A stretch of DNA of 15,171 nt from assembly GCA_016280565.1 (NCBI GenBank), contig JAEEGY010000235.1, positions 1 to 15,171 on the forward strand, written 5' to 3'. Shown here one piece after another: positions 1-7,977 of the stretch (position 1 is the stretch's first letter; every line of letters begins with the position of its first letter). The stretch is from Fretibacterium sp. (lineage in GTDB: Bacteria > Synergistota > Synergistia > Synergistales > Aminobacteriaceae). Below the pieces are notes generated by a model. That model was not told the origin of the DNA. It made no database searches and saw nothing but the letters and a program-made list of their open reading frames with translations. A program made the translations under genes and the position numbers.

Positions 1-2
1 AC

Positions 3-134
3 TCCGGCAGCAACGACAGCCCAACCAGTGACAGCCCCACCAGCGACAAGGGCTCCGGCGGGTGTGACAGCGGGTTGGGCCTTGCGGGGCTGCTGGCAAT
101 AATGCCTCTGCTGGCACGGAGGTGCAAAAAGTAG
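3..134 (+). CDS. C-terminal end of a Synerg-CTERM-anchored surface protein (5' partial)
   Basis: The reading frame enters from the left edge and ends at TAG 132-134, giving 43 residues. A low-complexity Ser/Asp/Thr/Pro linker repeating TSDSP/TSDKG is followed by GGCDSG, a hydrophobic stretch (LGLAGLLAIMPLLA) and a basic tail (RRCKK). This tripartite layout is the known Synerg-CTERM sorting signal of Synergistota, related in plan to LPXTG and PEP-CTERM signals. The invariant Cys in GGCD probably marks the processing or lipidation site, which is inference. The protein is therefore probably exported and retained at the cell surface. Its functional domains lie outside the window, so its activity cannot be stated. 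The tail is the best taxonomic marker in the window. Confidence 0.85.
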   Translation, partial: SGSNDSPTSDSPTSDKGSGGCDSGLGLAGLLAIMPLLARRCKK

Positions 135-155
135 GCGCGTAAATTAAGGCGCGTA
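133..155. repeat. Short direct repeat, 9 bp twice
   Basis: AGGCGCGTA occurs at 133-141 and again at 147-155, starting inside the stop codon of the surface-protein gene. It is a perfect short tandem-like duplication just before the nested stem-loop. No function can be assigned and chance is possible. Confidence 0.4.
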
Positions 156-160
156 GGAGA

Positions 161-209
161 GGGGCTCACGGCGACGCAATCTCGGAACGCATTGCGGAGC
201 GTGAGCCCC
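161..209. repeat. Nested perfect inverted repeat / long stem-loop
   Basis: GGGGCTCACG (161-170) pairs perfectly with CGTGAGCCCC (200-209). Inside it, CGCAAT (175-180) pairs with ATTGCG (191-196) around a 10-nt loop. The two stems are separated by a small internal loop (GCGA against GAG). No T-run follows on either strand, so this is not a standard intrinsic terminator. It could be an mRNA 3'-end stabiliser for the surface-protein gene, a dispersed palindromic element, or a small structured RNA. Confidence 0.6.
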
Positions 210-253
210 CGACCTAGCGCCGGGCCTGTTGAGCGCGAGCAAGGAAAATTAAA

Positions 254-271
254 GCCCCCCGCAAGGGGGGC
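254..271. terminator. Bidirectional intrinsic terminator hairpin
   Basis: GCCCCCC (254-260) and GGGGGGC (265-271) form a 7-bp all-GC stem closed by a GCAA tetraloop. On the minus strand the stem is followed by TTTAATTTT, and on the plus strand by GTTTAAT. It can therefore end both the plus-strand surface-protein transcript and the minus-strand pgi transcript. Confidence 0.7.
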
Positions 272-282
272 GTTTAATCTCT

Positions 283-314
283 GAAAAAATCCGGGAGGCG
301 TTCTTCGCCTCCCG
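283..314 (-). terminator. Intrinsic terminator of pgi
   Basis: CGGGAGGCG (292-300) and CGCCTCCCG (306-314) form a perfect 9-bp stem with a 5-nt loop. Read on the minus strand, the hairpin is followed by GATTTTTTCAG, a U-tract in the RNA. It lies 22 bp past the pgi stop codon, the expected place. Confidence 0.85.
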
Positions 315-336
315 AAGTCTGTTTATGCTGTGTCCC

Positions 337-1683
337 TTACTTGTTATACCCCGGCTTGCCCAGCAGCTTGAACATATTGCTCTTGTAGAACTCCACGCCC
401 GGCTGGTCAAAGGGGTTGATGCCGTTGATGTAGCCGCTGACGCCCACGGCGAACTCAAAGAAGTAGAAGAGCTGGCCCAGGTAGAACTCGTCCTGTTTCG
501 GGATATTGATGATGAAGTTCGGCACGCCGCCGGCCACATGGGCCTCCATCGTTCCCTGCATGGCGCAGCGGTTGACGGTGCTCATGGTCTTCCCGGCCAG
601 GTAGTTCAGCCCGTCCACGTTGTTCTCCTGTTCCTTGAGCGTAAAGTCCCGCCTGGGTTCTTCCAGGCTGAGGACGGTCTCGAACATCAGGCGGCTGCCG
701 TCCTGGATGAACTGCCCCATGGAGTGCAGGTCGGTGGTCAGGTCCACGGACGCCGGCATAACGCCCTTCTGGTCCTTGCCCTCGCTCTCGCCGTAGAGCT
801 GCTTCCACCACTCGGAGATGTAGTGCATGGAGGGCTCGTAGTTCGCCAGGACCTCCACGTCCTTGCCCTTGCGGTGCAGAATGTTTCTCAGCGCAGCGTA
901 CTGAAGCGCGGGGTTGTCCTCAAAGCCCTTGTTCAGCGCAATCTCACGGAAAGCCGCCGCGCCTTCCATCAGTTTATCAATGTCCGCGCCGCTCACCGCG
1001 ATGGGCAGCAGTCCCACCGCCGTCAGCACGGAGAACCGCCCGCCCACGTCGTCCGGGATGACGAAGCACTCATAGCCCGCCTCGTCCGAGAGGCTCTTCA
1101 GCGCCCCGCGGGCCTTGTCCGTGGTGGAATAAACGCGCTTCGCCGCGCCCTCTTTGCCGTATTTCTTGATGAGCAGCTCCTGGAAAACGCGGAAGGCGAT
1201 GGCGCTCTCCGTCGTCGTGCCGGACTTGGAGATGACGTTGATGGAGAAGTCCTTGCCCTCCAGCAGGTCGATGACCTCCTCGATGTAGGTCCCGTTCATG
1301 CTGTTGCCAACGTAATAGATCTGCGGAGCCTTCCGCTTTTCCTTTGTCATGTCGTTGTAGAAACTGCCGCGGAGGAAGTCTATGGCCGCCCTCGCGCCGA
1401 GGTAGGAGCCGCCGATGCCGATCACCAGCAGCACGTCAGAGTCCTGCTGGATGCGCTTTGCCGCCGCTTTGATGCGGGCAAATTCCTGCTGATCGAGGCT
1501 GCTCGCGCCGCGTGGCTGATCATAGTTCACAGGCAGGTCGATCCACCCCAGAAAATCGTTTCCCTCGCCCTTGCGGGACTTCAGCCTCTCCGCCGCGTTC
1601 AGGGCGATGGCCTTCATGCTCTCCACCTCATGAGCCGCCACAAAGGCAGATGCGTGGGAATAATCAAAGCTAATGTTCTTCAT
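337..1683 (-). CDS. pgi: Glucose-6-phosphate isomerase
   Basis: Interconverts glucose 6-phosphate and fructose 6-phosphate in the cytosol (glycolysis and gluconeogenesis). The 448-residue protein matches the short bacterial form. Visible landmarks are [14 protein letters not shown] (87-100, sugar-phosphate site), SKSGTTTES (152-160, phosphate-binding SIS signature), [11 protein letters not shown] (214-224), YGESEGK (298-303, putative catalytic Glu299), H320, and QPGVEFYK at the C-terminus with K434 in the place of the catalytic lysine. The frame stays open to an ATG at 1743, but I chose the ATG at 1683: AAAGGAG lies about 10 nt before it, and the protein then begins MKNISFDYS as expected for the family. 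A promoter-like sequence lies in the 130-bp gap to the upstream kinase gene, and a terminator follows. The gene looks intact. Confidence 0.95.
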   Translation of the reverse strand: MKNISFDYSHASAFVAAHEVESMKAIALNAAERLKSRKGEGNDFLGWIDLPVNYDQPRGASSLDQQEFARIKAAAKRIQQDSDVLLVIGIGGSYLGARAAIDFLRGSFYNDMTKEKRKAPQIYYVGNSMNGTYIEEVIDLLEGKDFSINVISKSGTTTESAIAFRVFQELLIKKYGKEGAAKRVYSTTDKARGALKSLSDEAGYECFVIPDDVGGRFSVLTAVGLLPIAVSGADIDKLMEGAAAFREIALNKGFEDNPALQYAALRNILHRKGKDVEVLANYEPSMHYISEWWKQLYGESEGKDQKGVMPASVDLTTDLHSMGQFIQDGSRLMFETVLSLEEPRRDFTLKEQENNVDGLNYLAGKTMSTVNRCAMQGTMEAHVAGGVPNFIINIPKQDEFYLGQLFYFFEFAVGVSGYINGINPFDQPGVEFYKSNMFKLLGKPGYNK

Positions 1684-1733
1684 AACATTCGCTCTCCTTT
1701 GTTTGTTTACAACATTAGACCGGACCTGAGAGA

Positions 1734-1763
1734 ATGTTATCATAAGCTAAACTTTCTTGTAAA
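1734..1763 (-). promoter_or_regulatory. Putative sigma-70 promoter of pgi
   Basis: On the minus strand, TTTACA (1758-1763) is separated by 18 bp from TAACAT (1734-1739), about 50 bp before the pgi start at 1683. The local sequence is AT-rich compared with the flanking genes. pgi may also be reached by read-through from the kinase gene, because no clear terminator is seen between them. Confidence 0.45.
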
Positions 1764-1813
1764 TACCTCAAGAGACGCCCTGCCCTCATCCCCCGGGCCC
1801 CCGGACGCGGCGT

Positions 1814-2434
1814 TTACTCGAACAGCCGCGCGATGGCGGACGCCGACTTGGCCAGGTCAGCTGAGCTCGTGTTCAGGCAGAGGTCGTAGTTCAGCCGGTC
1901 CCCCCAGGTCTGCCCGGTGTAGAACTCGTAATACTTCGCGCGGTTTTTATCGACCTCGTTGATGCGCCGTTTCAGCTCTTTGTCCGTCATCGTCTCCCCG
2001 TTGTCCAGCCGCCCGGCATCCTCGCCCCGCTCCCGGCAGCGGGCGATCCGCCTGTCCATGTCCGCGTAGACAAAGATGCGAAACGGTTTCAGCTCCCTCA
2101 AAATATAGTCCGCACACCGGCCGACAATGACGCAGTCCGATTTTGCGCCCAGTTCACGAATGAGGCGGTGCTGTTCCTGATAGACGGTCTGCCCCTGGTC
2201 CCACATGGGGTTGAGCATGGGGTAGAAACTTCGCCCTACATGGATGGGAAACGCCACGATAGGCCGGCGTTCCACGATCTGTTGAACATATTCTTCCGAC
2301 AGGGAGGTACGCTTTGCGATCTCCGAGACGATCTCACGGTCGTAGTAAGCCACCTTCATCATCTCCGCAAGGCGGCGTCCCAGCTCGCGCCCACCGCTCC
2401 CAAACTCGCGCCCGATAGTGATGATCCTGTTCAT
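1814..2434 (-). CDS. Cytidylate kinase-like P-loop kinase
   Basis: A 206-residue protein of the cytidylate-kinase-like family (Pfam Cytidylate_kin2 type). It starts MNRIITIG followed by the P-loop GREFGSGG (8-15) and the helix RELGRRLAE. A YYDREI segment follows, then an Arg-rich lid near RRIARCRERGEDAGR. The family is related to CMP kinase but is usually found in addition to the true cmk, and its substrate is generally unproven. Nucleotide phosphorylation in the cytosol is the reasonable guess. The ATG at 2434 has GGGAGG about 9 nt upstream. It lies directly upstream of pgi on the same strand and is divergent from mnmA across a roughly 100-bp intergenic region. Confidence 0.8.
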   Translation of the reverse strand: MNRIITIGREFGSGGRELGRRLAEMMKVAYYDREIVSEIAKRTSLSEEYVQQIVERRPIVAFPIHVGRSFYPMLNPMWDQGQTVYQEQHRLIRELGAKSDCVIVGRCADYILRELKPFRIFVYADMDRRIARCRERGEDAGRLDNGETMTDKELKRRINEVDKNRAKYYEFYTGQTWGDRLNYDLCLNTSSADLAKSASAIARLFE

Positions 2435-2468
2435 TCCCTCATGCCTCCCTTAACGTGCGGTTTCGTAT

Positions 2469-2497
2469 AATATACTTGAAAACTTCGCGGTTTGCAA
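2469..2497 (-). promoter_or_regulatory. Promoter of the kinase gene, with possible divergent mnmA promoter
   Basis: On the minus strand, TTGCAA (2492-2497), 17 bp and TATATT (2469-2474) make a good sigma-70 match, about 35 bp before the kinase start. TTGCAA is a palindrome. Read on the plus strand, the same hexamer sits 17 bp from TATCCA, and a perfect TATAAT lies at 2466-2471, though without a good -35. The mnmA promoter therefore probably overlaps this one, but which plus-strand elements are used is unclear. Confidence 0.55.
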
Positions 2498-2537
2498 AGG
2501 CCGGTATCACGGCATATCCAAAGAGGGGGGATCGTGA

Positions 2538-3617
2538 ATGAAAAAAGGAGTTCTGGCCGCCATGAGCGGCGGTGTGGACAGCAGCGTGGCTGCCTTTCTC
2601 CTGAAGGAACAGGGCTATGCCTGCACAGGAGCGACGATGCGCCTGTTCCTCAACGGGGATATTGGCCTCAGCCCGCGGCATCCCTGCTGTTCTCAGCGGG
2701 ACATCGACGACGCAGCCGCCGTGGCCGCGCTCTTAGGCATCCCCCACGAGGTCATTGACTGCATGGTGGACTTCAAGCTGCGGGTGATCGACAAGTTTAT
2801 CCGTGTCTATGAAGCAGGGGGCACGCCCAACCCCTGCATCGACTGCAACCGCTACCTGAAGTTCGAGGGGCTCCTTGCCGCCGCCCGGGAACGCGGGCTG
2901 GACTTCATCGCCACGGGACACTACGCGCGCATTGAACGCGCCCCCGACCGCCGGTACCTTTTGAAAAAAGCCTTTGACCCGGAGCGGGACCAGAGCTATG
3001 TGCTGTATAACCTGACTCAGGATCAGCTGGCCCACACGCTCTTTCCCCTGGGGGAGATGACGAAGCCGGAGGTGCGTGCTCTTGCGGAGGCCCAGGGCTT
3101 TGTCAATGCGCGCAAACACGACTCTCAGGATATCTGCTTCGTCCCTGACGGGGATTACGCCGGTTTTATCGAGCAGTACACGGGGCGGACCTCGCCGCCG
3201 GGGGATTTTATCAGCCCGGAGGGAAAGGTCCTGGGCCGGCACCGCGGCATCGTCCACTACACCGTCGGGCAGAGGCGGGGGCTGGGCATCCCGGCGGAGA
3301 CGCGGCTCTACGTCACCGCCATCGACCCCGCTGCAAACACGGTCACGCTCTCCGGGGAGGAGGCACTGTTTGTGCGTACGGTGCAGGCGGAGGACGTCAA
3401 CCTCATCGCTGTGCCGTCCCTCGACGGGCCGGTCCGTGTGGGGGCGAAGGTCCGCTACCGGCAGAGGGAAGTCCCTGCGACGGCAGTCCAGACGGAGGGC
3501 GGGGGGCTGATGGTCACGTTCGACACTCCCCAGCGCGCCCCGGCCGTGGGCCAGGCTGTCGTCCTCTACGACGGAGACACCGTCGTCGGGGGCGGGACGA
3601 TCTCTAAAGTTTTCTAA
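2538..3617 (+). CDS. mnmA: tRNA-specific 2-thiouridylase MnmA
   Basis: Thiolates U34 of the tRNAs for Lys, Glu and Gln (s2U), using ATP and sulfur relayed from a cysteine desulfurase. The 359-residue length is typical. The protein begins with the PP-loop ATP pyrophosphatase motif AAMSGGVDSSVA (SGGVDSS at 10-16). The two reactive cysteines align with C103 (in NPCIDCNRYLKF) and C200 (in DSQDICFVPDGDY). A CC pair at 50-51 (HPCCS) is common in the non-proteobacterial branch. GHYAR, DQSYVLY and the VGQRRGLG region are all present. The ATG at 2538 follows a purine-rich AGAGGGGGG. The gene stands alone, divergent from the kinase gene and convergent with the helicase gene 29 bp away. Confidence 0.96.
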   Translation: MKKGVLAAMSGGVDSSVAAFLLKEQGYACTGATMRLFLNGDIGLSPRHPCCSQRDIDDAAAVAALLGIPHEVIDCMVDFKLRVIDKFIRVYEAGGTPNPCIDCNRYLKFEGLLAAARERGLDFIATGHYARIERAPDRRYLLKKAFDPERDQSYVLYNLTQDQLAHTLFPLGEMTKPEVRALAEAQGFVNARKHDSQDICFVPDGDYAGFIEQYTGRTSPPGDFISPEGKVLGRHRGIVHYTVGQRRGLGIPAETRLYVTAIDPAANTVTLSGEEALFVRTVQAEDVNLIAVPSLDGPVRVGAKVRYRQREVPATAVQTEGGGLMVTFDTPQRAPAVGQAVVLYDGDTVVGGGTISKVF

Positions 3618-3646
3618 ACGGTGTGCGGCGCCGGGAGAGGGCGCAC

Positions 3647-6600
3647 TTAAGACTCGATCAGTTCCAGCAGTTCCTTCACCGAGAGGCGAAGCGCCTCCCC
3701 CGTGTCGTCCAGGAGGCCGCCGGCCAGGTCGCGCTTCCAGGCGTGCAGGGCAACGATCTGTTCCTCGATGGTGTCCCGCGCCACGATGCGGTAGACCGTC
3801 ACGGGCCGCGTCTGTCCAATGCGGTGGGCGCGGTCGGATGCCTGGGCCTCCACCGCCGGGTTCCACCACGGGTCCATGTGGACCACGTAGTCCGCAGCGG
3901 TCAGGTTCAGCCCCGTCCCGCCGGCCCTCAGGCTGATGAGGAAGCAGTCCCCCTCCCCCGCCTGGAAGGCCGCCACGCGCCGTTCCCGTTCCTCCTGGGG
4001 CGTGGAACCGTCCAGATATTGGTAGGGTATTTTTTCCTTGTCCAGCCACGCCCGCAGGATCGACAGATGGTCGACGAACTGGCTGAACACCAGGGCCTTG
4101 TGTCCGCCCCCCCGAAGCTCGGTCAGAACGTCGGTAAAAGCCTCCAGTTTAGCCGACGGCAAGTGTATGTCCGGGCTCACCAGCGAGGCGGAACAGCAGG
4201 CCCGCCGCAGTTTCATCAGCGCCGCCAGGACCTGGAAGCGGCCGCCCTCCCCCTCCTCGCGGACCTCGGAGAGCTCCTCCACGGCGCTGCGGCGCAGGGC
4301 TTCGTAGAATGCCCGCTCCTCGTCCTTCAGGTCCACCTTCAGGGTGATCTCCGTCTTGGGGGGCAGTTCGCTCAACACCTGCTCCTTGGTGCGGCGAAGG
4401 ACGAAGGGGCGGATCATCCGGCGGAGCCGGGAGCGCGCCTCGCGTCCCGGACGTCTGTCTGGAACAGCCGTCACAAGCCCCTCCGCGGGCTGACTTGCCC
4501 GGCCTTCTGCCCCGCTCCTCTCGATGGGCACGCCGAACCGCCGCCAGAAACTCTCGAAGGAGCCCAGATAGCCGGGGTTCAGGAAGCGGAAGAGGTTCCA
4601 CAGCTCGCTCAGGCTGTTCTCAATGGGAGTTCCCGTCGTGGCGATGCGGAAGGCGCCGTTCAGCCTCATCACGGCGGACGACCGCTTGGTCCCCATATTC
4701 TTGATGGCCTGGGCCTCGTCCAGCACAATGACGTTCCACTCAACCCCGGAGAAGATATCCCGCTCATTTTGAAGGATGCCATAGCTCACGATCACGACAT
4801 CTCTCGGCTCCAGCTGGGACAGGAGCTCCTCGCGTCCCGTACGCCCCGGGCCGGTCTCCCGAAGGGATTTTACGTTCAGCGTCGGGGCGAAGCGCGCCGC
4901 CTCGGCCGTCCAGTTGGGGCAGACCGACGTGGGGGCCACAACGAGGGACGGGCCCTCCGCGCCGCGCGCGACAAGCACCGCCAGCGCCTGGATCGTCTTG
5001 CCCAGGCCCATATCGTCTGCCAGGCAGGCCCCCGCCCCCCAGTGCGCCAGGCGCATGAGCCAGCGGAACCCCTCAAGCTGATAGTCCCTCAACTCGCCGC
5101 GGAAGGTCGAGGGCAGGACAGGGGTCATCTGCTCCGCTTCCGCGATCTGGAGCGCCTTTGACCGCCACTCCTCCGCCACGTCAGCCTGCCCCACCCCCTC
5201 CAGCAGTTCCCCGGTCACGCTGGCCGCCAGGGGAGAGATGCGCACCTCATCGCCCCGCACGTCCCCCAGCGAGGCAAGGACCTCCAGTCGTCGGTGGAAC
5301 TCCCGTGTCAGGGTCAGGAACTCTCCGTTCCCTAAGGGGACAAAACGTCCCTTCCCGGCCTTCATGGCCTCCAAAAGCTCCTTCATGCTCAGCACCAGGC
5401 CCTCGTGGACGCGGAGCTCGCCGGAAACGGCAAACCAGTCCCGCGCCTGGCGGATGGAGATATTGAGCTGAGACTCGCCGGTGGGGCGGGAGACCTTCAT
5501 GCTCTGGCCCTTGGGCCACTCCACCACGACCGTTTCCTCAAGCTCCTTCAGCTGTGCCAGGAACTCCAGAGCCAGGTAGGGCCCGGATATCTGCCAGCCC
5601 TCCTCCCTCACCTGTTCCGCCTCCGACAGGGCCGGGCACCCTTCTAAGAGGGCGGCAAGAGCGGCGTTTTCCGCCTCAAGGTCGCGGGAGGCGCGCACCC
5701 TCCGCTTGTCCTGAAGCCCAAAAAGGGCTGCTCCGCCCTGTCCCGGACGGCAGACCGGGCCCTGCGGCCCCAGAGGCCGGGTCACCACTCCTATATCCAG
5801 CCCCTCGCCATTGGGCTGGAGCTGCACGTAGATGCGCGAGTCCGGCTCCACGGCCTCGGCCAGACCTCCCGTTCCCTCAAGGTCTGACTGGATCGTGATG
5901 ACGGAGGCCAGGCTCTCCAGAGTCCGCAGGATCGACTCTTTGGCCTGGGCGGGGATCAGGAGTCCGGAGGGCCCCAGGATATGGGCGATATGCAGGCGCC
6001 GTTCGTCGAAACTTGTTACCCGCAGGCGGTTGGGGCCTTCCTCAACCACCAGGTAACGCTCGTTTTCCTCAGGGAAGGGGGAGAGCGCCAGCACATAGCC
6101 CCGTTCCTGATCCTGAACGGAGAGGATGGGCTCCACCGCCTGAACTTCCACCCTTTCCCCCGTGTCGCTGTTGAAGAGGAGAGGGTGTCCCGCCAGAAGA
6201 GCCAGAGCCCTGTGGGTGTCCAGAAAATAGTCCGTCCCGTAATAATTTCGCATCACGCGGATCGCCGGCAGGACCTGGATATCCTGCTCCGTGATCCCGG
6301 GCACAGCATGGGCATTTTTATAAAGCCGCCGGAGGGAGATGTGGCGTCCCCCGCTCCAGCCCCTCTTCTTTAAAGTCTGCTCAACAGGCGCCAGATCCAG
6401 GGAGAGGACGTTGCCATCTTTGCCGGCATACCAGCCCAGCTCCCAGATGACCCGCCTGGGATTCCCCTGTGAGCGGGGCTTGCCTCCGATGCTCAGAAGC
6501 TCGTCTAAGGATTGCTCCCATTCTTCTTTTTGGGAAAAGACGGCCGCCAGCGGGTGAGACACCGCTTCCCCACCCTCTAACTCAAAGGCCGCTGCCAGTT

Positions 6601-7810
6601 CCGAGCAGAGAAAATCCAGTCCCCGCTTTTTCAGTATCAACGTCAGGGCATGGATATCCATTCCGCTCAGGTCGGCATTGAGCCACCGCAGGAGGAGCAG
6701 GCAGGGGAACACAGCGGTCCCGTCCTCGAAAAAGTCCAGATGGATGCGAAAGCCCTTGTCTTTCGAGACGTTGAGAAGCTGCCCCAACAGAAGGCGCAGA
6801 TGGGAGATATCCTCCACGGTCCCCCAATAAGCCGACTCCTTCAGACTGGCTTTTATCTGGCTTCCTTCCCTTCCCGCCTTGACGAGCAGCACGGGATAAA
6901 ATAACCCCGTCCATGACCTGTAAAACACATCCCCGTTTTCTTCCCTGGCGGTCTTCATCCTCTTGAACCCTTCGTCGTAAAGAGAAAGGGCTTCCGCCTC
7001 GTCGCCGCGCCGGGAGAGGGCCAGAACGGCACGAAGGCTGAAACCCTGGGGGTCATCAAAGTGTTTTAACCGCTCCTCCGCCTCATCCAGGCGCCCATGC
7101 TCGATCAGGCGCTCAATGAGCATCAACTCAAGGCCAGGAGTCGCCTCTTCAGCGGGATACTCAAAGAGTGTCTCCGTCACCTTTTGATAGGTCTCCGGGT
7201 CGGTCAGGGCCGCGTGGAGCAGGACCGTGAAGATAGGCTCCGCCAATTCGGGGGGAAGCTGAAAAATAGCCTCCGGTTCAAAGGGATTCGCCAGCGCGTC
7301 CAGGGCGGCATCGGTAAAACCGGCACACATAGTCTGCCCTCTGTGCCAGTAGCTGTTAAAGCTGTCGGGGTCCCGGCGCAGGACGGCCAGACGGAGCATC
7401 CGGCTGAAAAGGTCCTCCAGCGAGCTGCCGCGCCCCGTGAGGCTGAGCGTTTCCAGGCCCAGCACATTGCTGGTTGCCCCATCAAACCGGTCAATTTCCT
7501 TCCGCTCCTCCGCCTCTTTCCAGAGCGGGGCGGTCAACAGCGGGGAAATCTGATATTGCTTGTACTGCCCAATGGACTGTTCACAAAGGATATCCCCGGG
7601 GAGAGCTTTAACTGCCTCCTTGAAATGAGCAAGATACCAGTTTCCCCCGCCGGGACGGCAGACGCAGGCCTCATTCAGACAGTGAACAAAGTTCGTCATC
7701 CCCACCGGAACGCGCGCAACCGCCATCAGACGGCAGAACCTCTTCAGTTCCTCCGGCAGGGCAGTGTAGAGCTCCAGCAAACGGGCGCGTTCCCTCTCGT
7801 CAAACAGCAC
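3647..7810 (-). CDS. Very large SNF2-family DEAD/DEAH helicase
   Basis: A 1387-residue Swi2/Snf2-type ATPase that probably translocates on double-stranded DNA to displace bound proteins, as RapA does. The motor occupies roughly residues 890-1387: LRDYQLEGFRWL, Walker A DDMGLGKT (932-939), VVAPTSVCPNW, Walker B DEAQ (1031-1034), TGTPIENSL, LRRTKEQVL, then the second lobe with VFSQFVDHL, YLDGSTPQ, DPWWNPAVE and RIGQ (1330-1333). All motor motifs look intact. The first ~890 residues have no domain I can name. Part (about 150-330) is helical with TPR-like alternation, and later parts look beta-rich. No SWIM-type zinc motif (CxC...CxH) is seen. The start is a GTG at 7810 with AAAGGAG about 8 nt upstream. 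It is a monocistronic gene, convergent with mnmA. A DNA-repair, transcription-recycling or phage-defence role is possible but not shown by its neighbours. Confidence 0.9.
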   Translation of the reverse strand: MLFDERERARLLELYTALPEELKRFCRLMAVARVPVGMTNFVHCLNEACVCRPGGGNWYLAHFKEAVKALPGDILCEQSIGQYKQYQISPLLTAPLWKEAEERKEIDRFDGATSNVLGLETLSLTGRGSSLEDLFSRMLRLAVLRRDPDSFNSYWHRGQTMCAGFTDAALDALANPFEPEAIFQLPPELAEPIFTVLLHAALTDPETYQKVTETLFEYPAEEATPGLELMLIERLIEHGRLDEAEERLKHFDDPQGFSLRAVLALSRRGDEAEALSLYDEGFKRMKTAREENGDVFYRSWTGLFYPVLLVKAGREGSQIKASLKESAYWGTVEDISHLRLLLGQLLNVSKDKGFRIHLDFFEDGTAVFPCLLLLRWLNADLSGMDIHALTLILKKRGLDFLCSELAAAFELEGGEAVSHPLAAVFSQKEEWEQSLDELLSIGGKPRSQGNPRRVIWELGWYAGKDGNVLSLDLAPVEQTLKKRGWSGGRHISLRRLYKNAHAVPGITEQDIQVLPAIRVMRNYYGTDYFLDTHRALALLAGHPLLFNSDTGERVEVQAVEPILSVQDQERGYVLALSPFPEENERYLVVEEGPNRLRVTSFDERRLHIAHILGPSGLLIPAQAKESILRTLESLASVITIQSDLEGTGGLAEAVEPDSRIYVQLQPNGEGLDIGVVTRPLGPQGPVCRPGQGGAALFGLQDKRRVRASRDLEAENAALAALLEGCPALSEAEQVREEGWQISGPYLALEFLAQLKELEETVVVEWPKGQSMKVSRPTGESQLNISIRQARDWFAVSGELRVHEGLVLSMKELLEAMKAGKGRFVPLGNGEFLTLTREFHRRLEVLASLGDVRGDEVRISPLAASVTGELLEGVGQADVAEEWRSKALQIAEAEQMTPVLPSTFRGELRDYQLEGFRWLMRLAHWGAGACLADDMGLGKTIQALAVLVARGAEGPSLVVAPTSVCPNWTAEAARFAPTLNVKSLRETGPGRTGREELLSQLEPRDVVIVSYGILQNERDIFSGVEWNVIVLDEAQAIKNMGTKRSSAVMRLNGAFRIATTGTPIENSLSELWNLFRFLNPGYLGSFESFWRRFGVPIERSGAEGRASQPAEGLVTAVPDRRPGREARSRLRRMIRPFVLRRTKEQVLSELPPKTEITLKVDLKDEERAFYEALRRSAVEELSEVREEGEGGRFQVLAALMKLRRACCSASLVSPDIHLPSAKLEAFTDVLTELRGGGHKALVFSQFVDHLSILRAWLDKEKIPYQYLDGSTPQEERERRVAAFQAGEGDCFLISLRAGGTGLNLTAADYVVHMDPWWNPAVEAQASDRAHRIGQTRPVTVYRIVARDTIEEQIVALHAWKRDLAGGLLDDTGEALRLSVKELLELIES

Positions 7811-7977
7811 AGGGATATCTCCTTTCTGCGAACAAATATTCCCTATTCTATTTTACACGACGCGGAGGCCTCTGTGTGAACTTTCTCGCCGTGTTTTAGC
7901 AGGCTGCGCTGCGCCACGGATTTTCTGTGTACGGTAAAATAAAAGCGGCTGACGATTTCCACGAGGGAGGTAATCCA
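7811..7977. promoter_or_regulatory. Divergent intergenic region, helicase / aldo-keto reductase
   Basis: This 167-bp gap separates two divergent starts, so promoters in both directions must lie here. On the plus strand TAAAAT at 7935-7940 is a plausible -10, and GGGAGGT directly before 7978 is a strong ribosome site. On the minus strand TAAAAT and TAGAAT lie about 45 bp before the GTG at 7810. No convincing -35 partner is seen for either, so exact promoters are not claimed. Confidence 0.35.

Noticed and set aside
161..240. Possible integron attC-like or CRISPR-like element
   Set aside because: No conserved RYYYAAC/GTTRRRY core pair, no regular repeat-spacer pattern and no integrase or cas gene nearby.
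325..1962. Long open frame on the plus strand (545 codons) across pgi
   Set aside because: It is antisense to the clear pgi gene, rich in His/Gln/Val as expected for a GC-rich shadow frame, and matches no family.
3623..3646. Hairpin (GTGCG / CGCAC) between mnmA and the helicase gene
   Set aside because: Only 5 bp of outer stem, a large loop and no T-run on either side; not enough to call a terminator.
2733..4049. Open minus-strand frame of 438 codons
   Set aside because: It lies antisense to mnmA and in another frame of the helicase gene; Gly/Arg/Pro-rich with no recognisable motif.
3623..5161. Open plus-strand frame of 512 codons
   Set aside because: It is the antisense shadow of the SNF2 motor, whose motifs are intact on the minus strand.
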